Positions 43,301 to 51,761 of a stretch of 64,000 nt of DNA are shown here, piece after piece (within the stretch, counting starts at the first letter, position 1; each line of letters begins with the position of its first letter). The notes under the pieces were generated by a model, which did no database searches, was not told the origin of the DNA, and saw nothing but the letters and a program-made list of their open reading frames with translations. Made by a program: the position numbers and the translations under genes. The DNA is from Spirochaetia bacterium (GTDB lineage: Bacteria > Spirochaetota > Spirochaetia > Treponematales > Treponemataceae). The DNA is taken from positions 1-64,000 of the forward strand of contig JALELH010000098.1 of assembly GCA_022768865.1 (NCBI GenBank), in the 5' to 3' direction.

Positions 43301-43585
43301 AATGTTTCTATAATACTGAATTTGTTAGTCAGTGTAAATTGAATTTATTTTGCCTTGTAAACGTTAAGTTTCAGAAGAATTTACTTTTTAGTAATAGGTT
43401 GAATGTCGAGTTATAAAAATAATACTGGTTTTAAGAAAATAAGTGCTGCAGGCATGTTGTTTATTAGTTCAGGGTTACGTTTCTTTTCAGACAGCTTTTT
43501 CCTTCGGAAAACTTAAAGTTTGCTTAAAAGCCTGTATTCTTTATTGACGTAAAAGAGATAATGGAGATTTTTAAGTGCATATTTA

Positions 43586-43635
43586 TATACACTGTCTTAA
43601 ATAATATACTTAACTGTGTATAAAAATATACAGTT
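43586..43635. promoter_or_regulatory. Inverted repeats, possible enhancer sites
   Basis: AACTGTGTATA-AAAA-TATACAGTT at 43612-43635 is a near-perfect inverted repeat (one extra base in the left arm). A third related half-site, TATACACTGT, lies at 43586-43595. They are about 140-190 bases upstream of the sigma-54-type promoter, a usual distance for activator binding. Confidence 0.55.
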
Positions 43636-43771
43636 GTCTGAAAATATATTTGCAATACCTTATTTACCGCTATTTTTAAGGCAAATTTAAGAAAACTGTA
43701 AGTTAATATAATATAATGAATTAAGCAGGTATGCGGTCTATTCAGTCTGTTAAAGCGTCTGAATCAATCTT

Positions 43772-43789
43772 TTGGCACGTTCTATGCTA
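43772..43789 (+). promoter_or_regulatory. Sigma-54-type promoter of the sigma-factor gene
   Basis: TTGGCACG-TTCT-ATGCTA: the invariant GG (43774-43775) and GC (43786-43787) are separated by exactly ten bases, as in the -24/-12 consensus, with one mismatch in the -12 block. The start codon is about 50 bases downstream, leaving room for a leader of about 40 bases and the GGAG at 43829. Confidence 0.7.
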
Positions 43790-43838
43790 ATAATTAGGCA
43801 TAACATAAAGTGAAAATAACATCATTTGGAGCGGCCAT

Positions 43839-44657
43839 ATGGAACAGGACGTTATCGGAAGTTATTTGAACTCTATAAAAAATTTCAGCCTCCTTTCAGC
43901 AGAAGAAGAGGTAGAGCTTTCAAAGAAAATAAAGTCAGGCGATAAAGAAGCTGCCAGACAGCTTGTGAATTCAAACCTTCGCCTTGTTGTAAGCCTTGCA
44001 AGAAAAATGCAGGTATCATCATCAGTAATCATGGATTTAATTCAGGAAGGAAATATGGGACTTATGGTTGCCGCTGAAAAATTCAGTGCAGCCTTTAAGA
44101 CACGTTTTTCTACTTACGCATATCCATGGATAGCACAATATATGCTGCGCTATTTGAACAACAGGACATCCAGCATTGCTTTGCCAAACCGTAAGGAAAT
44201 GATGATCCGTAAGCTTCAGAAAGCACAGAATTATTTTTTCCAGCAAAACGGAAGGGAAGCTGCTGTTTCTGAACTTTCCCTTTTAACCGGAATACCGGAA
44301 GATAAAGTTACAGAATATCTGAATTATTCCTATACTGTTGCATCTCTGGATGTAGAAGTTAGTGATGAAGATAATTCTGTTACTCTCGGTGATATTCTTC
44401 CTGATACAACATATTCTCCTGAAGAAATGTTAATGAAAGAAGAAGAAAAGGAGACCGTAAGATCCCTTATGAATTCTTTGCCCGGCAAAGAACGCTGTGT
44501 TTTGTGGTACCGCTATAATTTTGATGGCGAACTTCAGGCCAAGACATTACGCGAAGTTTCTAAAATTATCGGCGTAAGTCCTGAAGCAGTCCGCCAGACA
44601 GAAATACGTGCCGTAAAGCACATGAAAGCTGCAGTGGAAAAAATCCGTGCTGTTTAA
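43839..44657 (+). CDS. Alternative RNA polymerase sigma factor (sigma-70 family)
   Basis: 272 residues with GGAG before the ATG. Region 1.2 is IGSYLNSIKNFSLLSAEEEVEL; region 2 contains ARQLVNSNLRLVVSLARKM, DLIQEGNMGLMVAAEKF and FSTYAYPWIAQYMLRYL; region 3 is EAAVSELSLLTGIPEDKV; region 4 is ERCVLWYRYNF with the helix-turn-helix TLREVSKIIGVSPEAVRQTEIRA. Length and lack of region 1.1 place it among RpoH/RpoS-like alternative factors. The sigma-54-type promoter in front suggests it is turned on by RpoN with an activator. A strong terminator follows downstream. Confidence 0.9.
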   Translation: MEQDVIGSYLNSIKNFSLLSAEEEVELSKKIKSGDKEAARQLVNSNLRLVVSLARKMQVSSSVIMDLIQEGNMGLMVAAEKFSAAFKTRFSTYAYPWIAQYMLRYLNNRTSSIALPNRKEMMIRKLQKAQNYFFQQNGREAAVSELSLLTGIPEDKVTEYLNYSYTVASLDVEVSDEDNSVTLGDILPDTTYSPEEMLMKEEEKETVRSLMNSLPGKERCVLWYRYNFDGELQAKTLREVSKIIGVSPEAVRQTEIRAVKHMKAAVEKIRAV

Positions 44658-44773
44658 TTTTCCGGAATAGATTTTGCCTTTACAGCAAGAAGGGCAGTTT
44701 CTGAATTCCGGAAATCCAAGAAATACTTAGCCTCCAAAAAATTATTTCAAGGCAGGTTTTTGCTCAGTTTTCT

Positions 44774-44809
44774 GGGAATGAATAGTTTTATTCATTCCCT
44801 GTTTTTTTT
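44774..44809 (+). terminator. Strong rho-independent terminator after the sigma gene
   Basis: GGGAATGAATA pairs perfectly with TATTCATTCCC around GTTT and is followed by TGTTTTTTTT. Confidence 0.93.
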
Positions 44810-44846
44810 GTATTAATTTAATGAATTTTATATTACTATTAAAAAT

Positions 44847-45740
44847 ATGAAAATGGTGTTGCTTGGAACGGGAACAAGTCATGGAGTTCCTGTAATCGGA
44901 TGTAATTGCAAAGTCTGCCGCTCAGCAGATCCTAAAGACAACAGGTTAAGATGCAGTGCTTATGTAAAGGAGCCGGAAGCAGTCCTTATTGATGTGGGTC
45001 CGGAATTCAGGATTCAGGCTTTGCGTTATGGTATAAAAAAAGTAAATGCAGTTTTGCTTACACATTCCCATGCAGATCATCTTCATGGCATTGACGATTT
45101 AAGGATTTTCAGCCATTCAAAATCCTATGGTGCAGGAAAGGTTACGGGAGAAGAAACAAGCGGCAATGGGCTTCCTGTTTATTCCCATAAAGAAGTTATT
45201 GATGATATACGCCACAGGTTTAATTATATTTTTAAAGAAGTCAGGCAGGGCGGTGGCAAGCCAAAAATAAATGCAACTTCCACTGAAGGTTTTAATGAAG
45301 GTAATCCGCTTAAAATCGGCGGAATTGAAATTCTTCCTGTAATGATTAAGCATGGCTATCTTGATGATTCGGGCTGGATTTTAAGGCAGGATGCCAGCGG
45401 TGTGTATAAAAGCATTGTTTATCTTACGGATTTAAACTTTCTGCCGGAAAAGTCTATTGAGCGCATTTTGTCTTTTGCAGGAAATATTAAGCATCTTGTA
45501 ATTGACGGTTTAAGGTTTGCTCCCCATTCAACACATTTTTCTTTTGAACAGGCACTTGAAGCAGCTGAAAAACTGAATCCTGAAAACGTATATCTGACTC
45601 ATATTACACATAATCTTTTTCACTGGCAGATTCAGGAATTTGTTGATGCAATAATTGACAGATATCCAAAACTTAAGGAAGTAAAAAATAAGGGCGGCTA
45701 TATAGGGCCTGCCTTTGACGGAATGGAACTGGAAGTATAA
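44847..45740 (+). CDS. Metallo-beta-lactamase-fold hydrolase, PhnP-like
   Basis: 297 residues. The N-terminus LLGTGTSHGVPVIGCNCKVCRS carries a Cys-rich segment typical of PhnP-type phosphodiesterases. The metal site includes LLTHSHADHLHGIDDLR, a His in IKHGY, the Asp of VYLTDLN, VIDGLR and a late His in YLTHITHNLFH. Activity on cyclic phosphates or small phosphodiesters is likely; the exact substrate is unknown. No Shine-Dalgarno is clear before the ATG. It is convergent with rpmB. Confidence 0.88.
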   Translation: MKMVLLGTGTSHGVPVIGCNCKVCRSADPKDNRLRCSAYVKEPEAVLIDVGPEFRIQALRYGIKKVNAVLLTHSHADHLHGIDDLRIFSHSKSYGAGKVTGEETSGNGLPVYSHKEVIDDIRHRFNYIFKEVRQGGGKPKINATSTEGFNEGNPLKIGGIEILPVMIKHGYLDDSGWILRQDASGVYKSIVYLTDLNFLPEKSIERILSFAGNIKHLVIDGLRFAPHSTHFSFEQALEAAEKLNPENVYLTHITHNLFHWQIQEFVDAIIDRYPKLKEVKNKGGYIGPAFDGMELEV

Positions 45741-45768
45741 AAAAATCCCGCCTGAATTAGACGGGATT
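45739..45768 (-). terminator. Terminator of rpmB
   Basis: On the minus strand AATCCCG pairs with CGGGATT around an eleven-base loop and runs into TTTTT, 20 bases after the rpmB stop. Confidence 0.9.
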
Positions 45769-45787
45769 AAATCGGGCATGATAAAAA

Positions 45788-46018
45788 TTATTCAGCCTTC
45801 GGTGCACCTGCGTTTGCTGGTGTTACGTTGATTTTCTTTGTAATCCATCCTGCGCGGAGACACTGTGCACAAATCTTAAGTGTCATTGTCTGACCTTCGA
45901 TTTCTGTCTTAACCTTAAGGAGATTTGGCTTCCACTGGCGGCGTGTGTGGTTGTATGACTTAGATACTTTGTTTCCGTGTACTGGGTGCTTTCCACAAAC
46001 ATCACATGTTCTTGACAT
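45788..46018 (-). CDS. rpmB: 50S ribosomal protein L28
   Basis: 76 residues. Starts MSRTCDVCGKHPVHGNKVSKSYNHTRRQW as expected for L28, with TLKICAQCLRAGWI near the end. Two CXXC pairs (CDVC and CAQC) show it is the zinc-binding form. It binds 23S rRNA in the large subunit. A Pro-Ala-rich tail (TPANAGAPKAE) extends the C-terminus. Single-gene transcript with a terminator. Confidence 0.97.
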   Translation of the reverse strand: MSRTCDVCGKHPVHGNKVSKSYNHTRRQWKPNLLKVKTEIEGQTMTLKICAQCLRAGWITKKINVTPANAGAPKAE

Positions 46019-46108
46019 AATATTACCTACCTAAAAATAATTTCAATTACAAGTTCTAGGATTTTATAGAATACAAGGGGTTTTGTCAATGGCAATTCTT
46101 GTGCATTA

Positions 46109-48178
46109 CTACTTTTCCGTTGCCCTTAGGATGCCATCCCAGTGTTCCGGTGGATTTTCCATCATGTGCTGGCATTTATCCACAAACTTTGCTGACGGAG
46201 CGTCTTTTTCTGCTGTAGCCGCAAAAGTTTCTTTTGCAGTTTTAAAGTCGCCTGCAACAAACTCTTTGTATGCTTCATCATAGTTCTTTCTTATTTCTGC
46301 CATGGAATCAAATTCTTTTTTTGTCATGGGGTTAAAAACCTGAACGCCGGTTTTTTTGCCTACTACCGCAATGTTTGCCAGCGGACGGAATGCATATTCA
46401 CTTCCGTTTTCAATGGCACTTTTCATTGTTGCTTCAGAGCACATGGTAAAAGTTCCAAACTGCTTGTTTATTCCTTCAAGACGGCTTGCCAGATTTACGG
46501 TGTCTCCCATCATGGTGTAGTTAAATCTTGATTTACTCCCCATGTTGCCAACAATGGCTTTTCCTGTGTTAAGTCCGATTCTTTGGATAAATGGCTTTTT
46601 AGAAACCTTAACAAGTTCTTCCTGCATTTCTTCAAGTTTTCTCTGGCATGCAAGGGCTGCATCAACTGCACGTTTTGCATTGTCTTTCTGATCTACCGGT
46701 GCGCCAAAAAAAGCAACAATGGCATCGCCTTCATACTTGTCTACATATCCGCCGTAATCCTGAATGATGTCTGTCATGGCACTTAAGTAAACGTTAAGCA
46801 ATTCCGTAAGTTCAGTTGGAGAAAGGTTTTCAGAAATGGAAGTAAATCCCTGAACATCAGAAAAATACGCCGTAATTTCCTTTTCTTCTCCGCCAAGATG
46901 GAGTGAATCAGGATTTGCGATAAGCTGTTCAATAACGTCTGCACTTAAATAATGCTTGAATGCAGATTTTATGAACCTTTTTTGATGACCTTCATTTAAA
47001 TAGTTTTCAAAAATTGCCGTAAGGTATGCAGCAGTAAATCCAAATACAGGAAGAATCACCGGCAAAATAAAACCTTCATTAAACAAGGCGTATGCTGCAC
47101 CTGCGTAGGCAAAGCAGATTAAAATTGCAAGAAAAGTTTTTACTGCAAGTGAAGAATTCTTTTCCTGACGGACAGACTTTGCAAGAATGAATCCGCCAAT
47201 AATGGAAAATAAAATCAGAATAACAGAAGTACCTGCCGGAATATCTTTCAAATAATCCTGGTTTAAAATGGAATTAAGCTGGCAGACATGGATTCCGACT
47301 CCCGGATATGTTGAAGAAACTGGAGTTGCACAGACATCAAAAAGTCCAGGTGCATACAGGGCAAAGAAAACAAAGTTGTTTTCAAACTGTTCTGGCGGAA
47401 CAAAATCCGGATTAGAAGCTAATGAAATATTTGCGGAAGCCTGGCTTTCAGAAGTTTCTAAAAGTTCTTCGCTTTGTAGAATTGTCATGGCACTGTATGG
47501 AACAAAGCGTTCAAGGGCATCAACAAAGCGGATATACATGCCGCCTTCTTTTGCCTCCGGGATTTCAGAAACATCAGCATCTTCTCCTGCAACTTTTAAA
47601 CTTGCAACGGAAAGTGCCGGTTCCCTGCTGCCTGCCTTTGTATAAAAAAGATTCCTGCGGATAACACGGTCTTCTTTATCAGCACTGGAAGTTACGTTCC
47701 CAATGGCTGCGGCAGAATTTCTTAAAACTTCAATGGGGTAAGTTCCGCTGGTGCTTTCCTGGTTTTCATAGTAAACGGTCTGAATTACTTTTCCAAAATC
47801 TGAACTTGCCTTTGCAAAGGATTTGTCATCTTCTTTTCCGTAAAGGGAAGTCTCGGAATAAATCATATCAAAGGCAAGGCTAGAGGCATTGGCACGGTTA
47901 AAGTATTTTGTAAGTTTAGCGTAAGCTTCCCTTGGCCATGGCCAGCTCCAGCCGTGAACTTCCTGCGCCCAGGTAAGGCTTTCTTTATCAAGTAAAACAA
48001 GGGCAATCCTGTCGGAAACATTTGTTTTGCCGGATGCGTATTTTGCCCTTGAATCATAGGATTTTTTTTCAAGGACAGAAAATCCGCCGGAAGCAAGCAG
48101 CACCATTGACACTATAAAAATTACAATTATGGAAATTGCCGCCTGAATTAAATGATTTTTTTTATTTTGCTTTTGCAA
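46109..48178 (-). CDS. CHASE2-domain adenylate/guanylate cyclase
   Basis: 689 residues. A first transmembrane segment (about 11-29) leads into an extracytoplasmic CHASE2 sensor (about 35-300, with KKSYDSRAKYASG and LVLLDKESL). Three membrane segments (about 315-395) follow, then the class III catalytic domain (about 430-620): AYFSDVQGFTSISENLSP with the first metal Asp, GYVDKYEGDAIVAFFGAP with the second, GLNTGKAIVGNMGS and YTMMGDTVNLASRLEG. A final helical tail may form one TPR. Start overlaps the M48 protease gene by 17 bases, so it is the last gene of the SH3-M48-cyclase operon. Second cyclase of the window. Confidence 0.92.
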   Translation of the reverse strand: MQKQNKKNHLIQAAISIIVIFIVSMVLLASGGFSVLEKKSYDSRAKYASGKTNVSDRIALVLLDKESLTWAQEVHGWSWPWPREAYAKLTKYFNRANASSLAFDMIYSETSLYGKEDDKSFAKASSDFGKVIQTVYYENQESTSGTYPIEVLRNSAAAIGNVTSSADKEDRVIRRNLFYTKAGSREPALSVASLKVAGEDADVSEIPEAKEGGMYIRFVDALERFVPYSAMTILQSEELLETSESQASANISLASNPDFVPPEQFENNFVFFALYAPGLFDVCATPVSSTYPGVGIHVCQLNSILNQDYLKDIPAGTSVILILFSIIGGFILAKSVRQEKNSSLAVKTFLAILICFAYAGAAYALFNEGFILPVILPVFGFTAAYLTAIFENYLNEGHQKRFIKSAFKHYLSADVIEQLIANPDSLHLGGEEKEITAYFSDVQGFTSISENLSPTELTELLNVYLSAMTDIIQDYGGYVDKYEGDAIVAFFGAPVDQKDNAKRAVDAALACQRKLEEMQEELVKVSKKPFIQRIGLNTGKAIVGNMGSKSRFNYTMMGDTVNLASRLEGINKQFGTFTMCSEATMKSAIENGSEYAFRPLANIAVVGKKTGVQVFNPMTKKEFDSMAEIRKNYDEAYKEFVAGDFKTAKETFAATAEKDAPSAKFVDKCQHMMENPPEHWDGILRATEK

Positions 48179-49058
48179 ATCTTGCCTTCCTGTAAGAACT
48201 TGTATCCTGTGGAGCCTGGACTTCTTTAAGTTCTGCTTTTATTTTTTCAATACGCTTAACAGGTGTAGGATGTGTCTTAAACATTCCGGAGCCGGAACTT
48301 CCCTGAACTTCATTGAGAGAATTAAGCATATCAAGCATTGCGGTAGGATTGTATCCTGACTGTGCAAGAAGTGTTAAAGCCTGTTTGTCTGCCTGAAATT
48401 CCTGCTTCTGTGAATAACCGTTGTTTACTAAAGTTGTAATCTGGTCATTTACCATGCCGTCTAAAGAAGAAGCAAGTTCTTCATCCGTGAATTTTGCTGC
48501 TGTGTTTAAAACAGAAATTCCTGCACTTGTCCATCTGCCTGTTTTGATTGCCTTAAGGCTGTGCTTAAGCTGAACATGAGACATTTCGTGTGCAAGGGCT
48601 GCTGCAACTTCATCTTCTGATTTGGCAGTATTTAAAAGCCCCCTTGTAATGAAAATGTGGCCGCCGCTTGTTGCAAAGGCATTTACTTCATCTGAATTTA
48701 AAATCATTACATGGTAGCCGTTAAAAGGTTCTGCTTCTGAAGAATTAACTGCAAGAACATTTACAATCTTATTAAGGTAAATCTGCTGGCTGCCAGATGT
48801 TTCTTTTTTATAGTTTGTTAAAACTGTAGCAGCAACGGCTCTGCCAATGTAATATTCATTTTCAGGAGTAATGGCTTCCATGGCTTTTGATGCAGAAGAA
48901 GTTGCAGTTAAAACGTCACCTGCATCTGAATATCCTGCATCTTTTGCAGCCTGTCCTGCTGTTGCAAGGGCATCCGTCAGCATGGAAGAAGTTGCGCATG
49001 AAATAGATAAAACCGAAGCTAAAATTGCTGCCGTTAAAAAGTGTAATTTAGTTTTCAT
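48162..49058 (-). CDS. M48-family metalloprotease lipoprotein
   Basis: 298 residues. The signal sequence ends VLSISC-A, a lipobox with Cys near residue 21. The zinc protease core has HVMILNSDEVNAFATSGGHIFITRGLL, the HEXXH motif in ALAHEMSHVQLKHS and the third ligand in QEFQADKQALTLLAQSGYNP, followed by THPTPVKRIEKI. This matches the BepA/LoiP-like periplasmic quality-control peptidases. The start shares one base with the SH3 gene stop (TAATG), and its end overlaps the cyclase start. Confidence 0.9.
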   Translation of the reverse strand: MKTKLHFLTAAILASVLSISCATSSMLTDALATAGQAAKDAGYSDAGDVLTATSSASKAMEAITPENEYYIGRAVAATVLTNYKKETSGSQQIYLNKIVNVLAVNSSEAEPFNGYHVMILNSDEVNAFATSGGHIFITRGLLNTAKSEDEVAAALAHEMSHVQLKHSLKAIKTGRWTSAGISVLNTAAKFTDEELASSLDGMVNDQITTLVNNGYSQKQEFQADKQALTLLAQSGYNPTAMLDMLNSLNEVQGSSGSGMFKTHPTPVKRIEKIKAELKEVQAPQDTSSYRKARFAKAK

Positions 49059-49534
49059 TATTCTTCTCCTCTGCTTAAGTGGCCTTCTTCTATGAAGTTC
49101 TGAATTTCAGCATCTGAAACCGAAACCTTTTCCAGTTCGTCAACGTCATTGTAGTCAAGGTTTTTGTTTGATGATTTAAATGCTTTTTCAGCTTCTGCAG
49201 AAAATCCTTTACCTGCGTTTGCAAGTTCCGTCGTAGAAACCCTTCCTGCAGAACCAGTTGAAGCAACGATTTTTTTTGAACTTAAACTTCCGTTTGTAAT
49301 CCAGCCTGTTACACCATTGGAAAATTTTACCTGCGTGTTTTTCCCGTTAGACTGAACTACAGTTCCTGAGTTTCCGTAAGAAACGTTTCCTACGTTTTTA
49401 GCAAAGAATGATGTTCCGTTTTTTACCTTTGCTGTTTTTACAGAAACGTAAACTGTTTTGCCTGCAGTAAAGCCTGCACAAAAAGCACTGATTGCCAGGC
49501 TTAAGACAAAAATACATGAAATTGTTTTTTTCAT
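49058..49534 (-). CDS. Exported bacterial-SH3-domain protein
   Basis: 158 residues from ATG 49534, chosen for the strong AGGAGG and the signal peptide (KKTISCIFVLSLAISAFCAG). An SH3b domain covers about 25-85 (GKTVYVSVKTAKVKNGTSFF, GNSGTVVQSNGKNTQVKFSN, GVTGWITNGSL). The rest is charged and ends in a helical acidic segment. It may recognise cell-wall peptides. A minus-strand TATAAT lies at 49552-49547, giving a very short leader. First gene of the SH3-M48-cyclase operon. Confidence 0.82.
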   Translation of the reverse strand: MKKTISCIFVLSLAISAFCAGFTAGKTVYVSVKTAKVKNGTSFFAKNVGNVSYGNSGTVVQSNGKNTQVKFSNGVTGWITNGSLSSKKIVASTGSAGRVSTTELANAGKGFSAEAEKAFKSSNKNLDYNDVDELEKVSVSDAEIQNFIEEGHLSRGEE

Positions 49535-49563
49535 ATTTCCTCCTGTATTATATGCGACCTTTA

Positions 49564-49710
49564 CAAGAATTGTCGGCGAAAGCACTTGTCTCTTTGAGCA
49601 TTGTAGCTTAAGAAACTTTCGCCGACGAACTTCTAGGGAAGTTCGTGAATGTTTTTTTCCCCCCCCCATTTTCTAAACAGACTTTCAAGAATTGTCGAAG
49701 ACAATTCTTG
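49564..49710. repeat. Nested inverted repeats with C9/G9 tract behind uvrB
   Basis: CAAGAATTGTC at 49564-49574 recurs at 49686-49696, where it forms a perfect 11-bp hairpin with GACAATTCTTG and a GAA loop. GTCGGCGAAAG (49572-49582) pairs with CTTTCGCCGAC (49616-49626). ACGAACTTC-TAGG-GAAGTTCGT is a perfect hairpin at 49625-49646. C9 occupies 49659-49667 after T7. The block fills most of the gap between uvrB and the SH3 gene. Confidence 0.85.
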
Positions 49711-49747
49711 CGGGAAAAGTTTAGAAAGGTGCCGGCATCTAAAATGG

Positions 49748-51760
49748 CTAATGCTTTTCCCATTGCTTTTGAATGTCCTGAATCTGATCTCTGTAAATGG
49801 CAGCCGTTTCATAATCAAGCCTTTCAGCAGCTTCTGTCATTTCTTTTTTAAGAAGATCGATTAATTTCTTTCTGTCTTTTTTGTTGAACAGGTTTGTGTT
49901 TTTCTTAACTTCATTTAAATATGCGTCACCAGATTCAACAGCGTTTTCTTCTTTATCTCCGTCAGGATGTTCAAGAATATTTTCAACTGCTTTAATAATT
50001 GTTTTTGGAACAATGCCGTGTTCCTTATTATATGCTTCCTGAATGCTGCGTCGTCGTTTTGTTTCTTCAATGGTTTCTTTCATTGCGTCGCTCATTCTGT
50101 CAGCATACATTACAACTGTTCCGTCTGCGTTGCGTGCTGCACGTCCTGCAATCTGAATTAGGCTTGTTGTGCTGCGTAAAAAACCTATTTTGTCTGCATC
50201 AAGCAGGGCAATAAAGGAAACTTCAGGCAGGTCAATTCCTTCCCTTAAAAGGTTGATTCCTATAAGAACGTCAATTTCTCCAAGGCGAAGGGACTTTAGA
50301 ATTTCAACACGTTCAAAAGTATCAATTTCTGAATGAATATATTTAACTTTTAAATTAAGGTTGCTCAGATAATCAGTTAAATCTTCTGCCATCTTTTTTG
50401 TAAGTGTAAGAATCAGGCTGCGCTCATTTTTTTCTATGCGCTTCTGGACTTCCTTATAAATGTCCTGCATCTGCCCTTCTGTTGGACGTACTTCAATTAT
50501 AGGATCCAGAAGTCCGGTAGGGCGTATAAGCTGTTCTACAACCTGGGTGCTTTGCTTGACTTCCTGCGGGCGCGGAGTTGCAGTTACGTAGATTACCTGA
50601 TTCATCTTTGCAAAAAATTCATCAGACTTTAACGGACGGTTGTCCAAAGCACTTGGCAAACGGAAACCGAAGTCTATTAAATTCTGCTTGCGGCAGCGGT
50701 CACCTTCATACATGGCTCCGATCTGCGGAACAGTAACATGGGCTTCGTCTATAAGGCATAAAAAGTCATCAGGAAAATAATGAAGAAGTGTAGCTGGCGG
50801 GTCTCCGTGTTTTCTGCCAGCAATTATGGCAGAATAATTTTCTATGCCGCTGCAGTATCCCATTTCCTTCATCATTTCCATGTCATAAGTTGTGCGTGTT
50901 TTAAGCCTTTCAGCTTCAAGAAGTTTGTTTTTTGACCTTAAGTCTTCTACGGCAGTTTCCATTTCTTTCTGGATTCTTTCCGTAACGCTGGACATCATTT
51001 CTTTTGGAACGACAAAGTGCTTGGCCGGGTAAAGCTGAAGTTCATCAAGTTCTTCTATTGTGTTTCCGTTCATTACATCAAAGCGGCGTATTCTTGCTAC
51101 TTCATCAAAGTCAAGTTCAATGCGGTATGCCTCATCTGTTTCCATGTAGGTTGGAAAGATTTCTATAACATCACCATGAATCCTGAAATTGCCTCGTTCA
51201 AAAACCATGTCATTGCGCTGATACTGGATTTCAGAAAGCTTAAGTGAAAGTTTGTGCATGTCGATTTCTTCCCCACGGGTTAAATGAACACGCATTTCTT
51301 TATATAAATCCGGCATGCCTAAACCGTAAATGCAGCTGACTGTAGCAATGATTATTACATCACGGCGTTCCATAAGGGCGTATGTTGCTGCAAGGCGAAG
51401 CTTATCGATTTCGCGGTTTACGGAAGCATCTTTTTCTATATATAAGTCCCGGGCAGGAACATAGGCTTCCGGCTGATAATAATCGTAATAACTTACAAAA
51501 TATTCTACGGCATTGTTTGGAAAAAAGGTTTTAAATTCCCTGTAAAGCTGAGCACTTAAGGTTTTGTTGTGGCTGATAATCAAAGTAGGGCGCTGAACTG
51601 CTTCTATGATTTTTGCCATGGTAAATGTTTTACCGGAACCTGTTACGCCTTTTAATGTCTGATATTTATCTCCGCGCTTAAAGCCTTCTACAAGTTTTGC
51701 AATTGCTTCAGGCTGATCTCCGCTAGGTTCAAACTTTGATTCAACTTTGAATAATCTCAT
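49748..51760 (-). CDS. uvrB: Excinuclease ABC subunit B
   Basis: 670 residues, the normal length. UvrB verifies DNA damage handed over by UvrA and recruits UvrC. Seen: FKRGDKYQTLKGVTGSGKTF with the Walker A site, the beta-hairpin region YFVSYYDYYQPEAYVP, ATVSCIYGLG, LCLIDEAHVTVPQ (DEAH-like Walker B), VIYVTATPRP, GINLLREGIDLPEV, QIAGRAARN, and the C-terminal UVR motif EAAERLDYETAAIYRDQI. It begins one base after the htrA stop, so the two are co-transcribed. Confidence 0.98.
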   Translation of the reverse strand: MRLFKVESKFEPSGDQPEAIAKLVEGFKRGDKYQTLKGVTGSGKTFTMAKIIEAVQRPTLIISHNKTLSAQLYREFKTFFPNNAVEYFVSYYDYYQPEAYVPARDLYIEKDASVNREIDKLRLAATYALMERRDVIIIATVSCIYGLGMPDLYKEMRVHLTRGEEIDMHKLSLKLSEIQYQRNDMVFERGNFRIHGDVIEIFPTYMETDEAYRIELDFDEVARIRRFDVMNGNTIEELDELQLYPAKHFVVPKEMMSSVTERIQKEMETAVEDLRSKNKLLEAERLKTRTTYDMEMMKEMGYCSGIENYSAIIAGRKHGDPPATLLHYFPDDFLCLIDEAHVTVPQIGAMYEGDRCRKQNLIDFGFRLPSALDNRPLKSDEFFAKMNQVIYVTATPRPQEVKQSTQVVEQLIRPTGLLDPIIEVRPTEGQMQDIYKEVQKRIEKNERSLILTLTKKMAEDLTDYLSNLNLKVKYIHSEIDTFERVEILKSLRLGEIDVLIGINLLREGIDLPEVSFIALLDADKIGFLRSTTSLIQIAGRAARNADGTVVMYADRMSDAMKETIEETKRRRSIQEAYNKEHGIVPKTIIKAVENILEHPDGDKEENAVESGDAYLNEVKKNTNLFNKKDRKKLIDLLKKEMTEAAERLDYETAAIYRDQIQDIQKQWEKH

Positions 51761-51761
51761 T

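Larger units (their letters stand above)
43301..43838. other. Long regulatory intergenic region before the sigma gene
   Basis: 538 bases without a gene, between divergent asnS and the sigma-factor gene. It contains a TTTTCC-TTC-GGAAAA hairpin near 43506, the inverted repeats at 43586-43635 and the sigma-54-type promoter at 43772-43789. The rest is AT-rich with no further clear features. Confidence 0.7.

Noticed and set aside
43586-43635. Terminator of an unseen gene
   Set aside because: The inverted repeats have AT-rich arms, no T tract and no gene upstream on either strand that would end there.
49535-49669. N-terminal extension of the SH3 protein starting at the G9 tract
   Set aside because: The 45 extra residues are basic and precede a clear signal peptide with its own AGGAGG at 49534; they come from the hairpin region.
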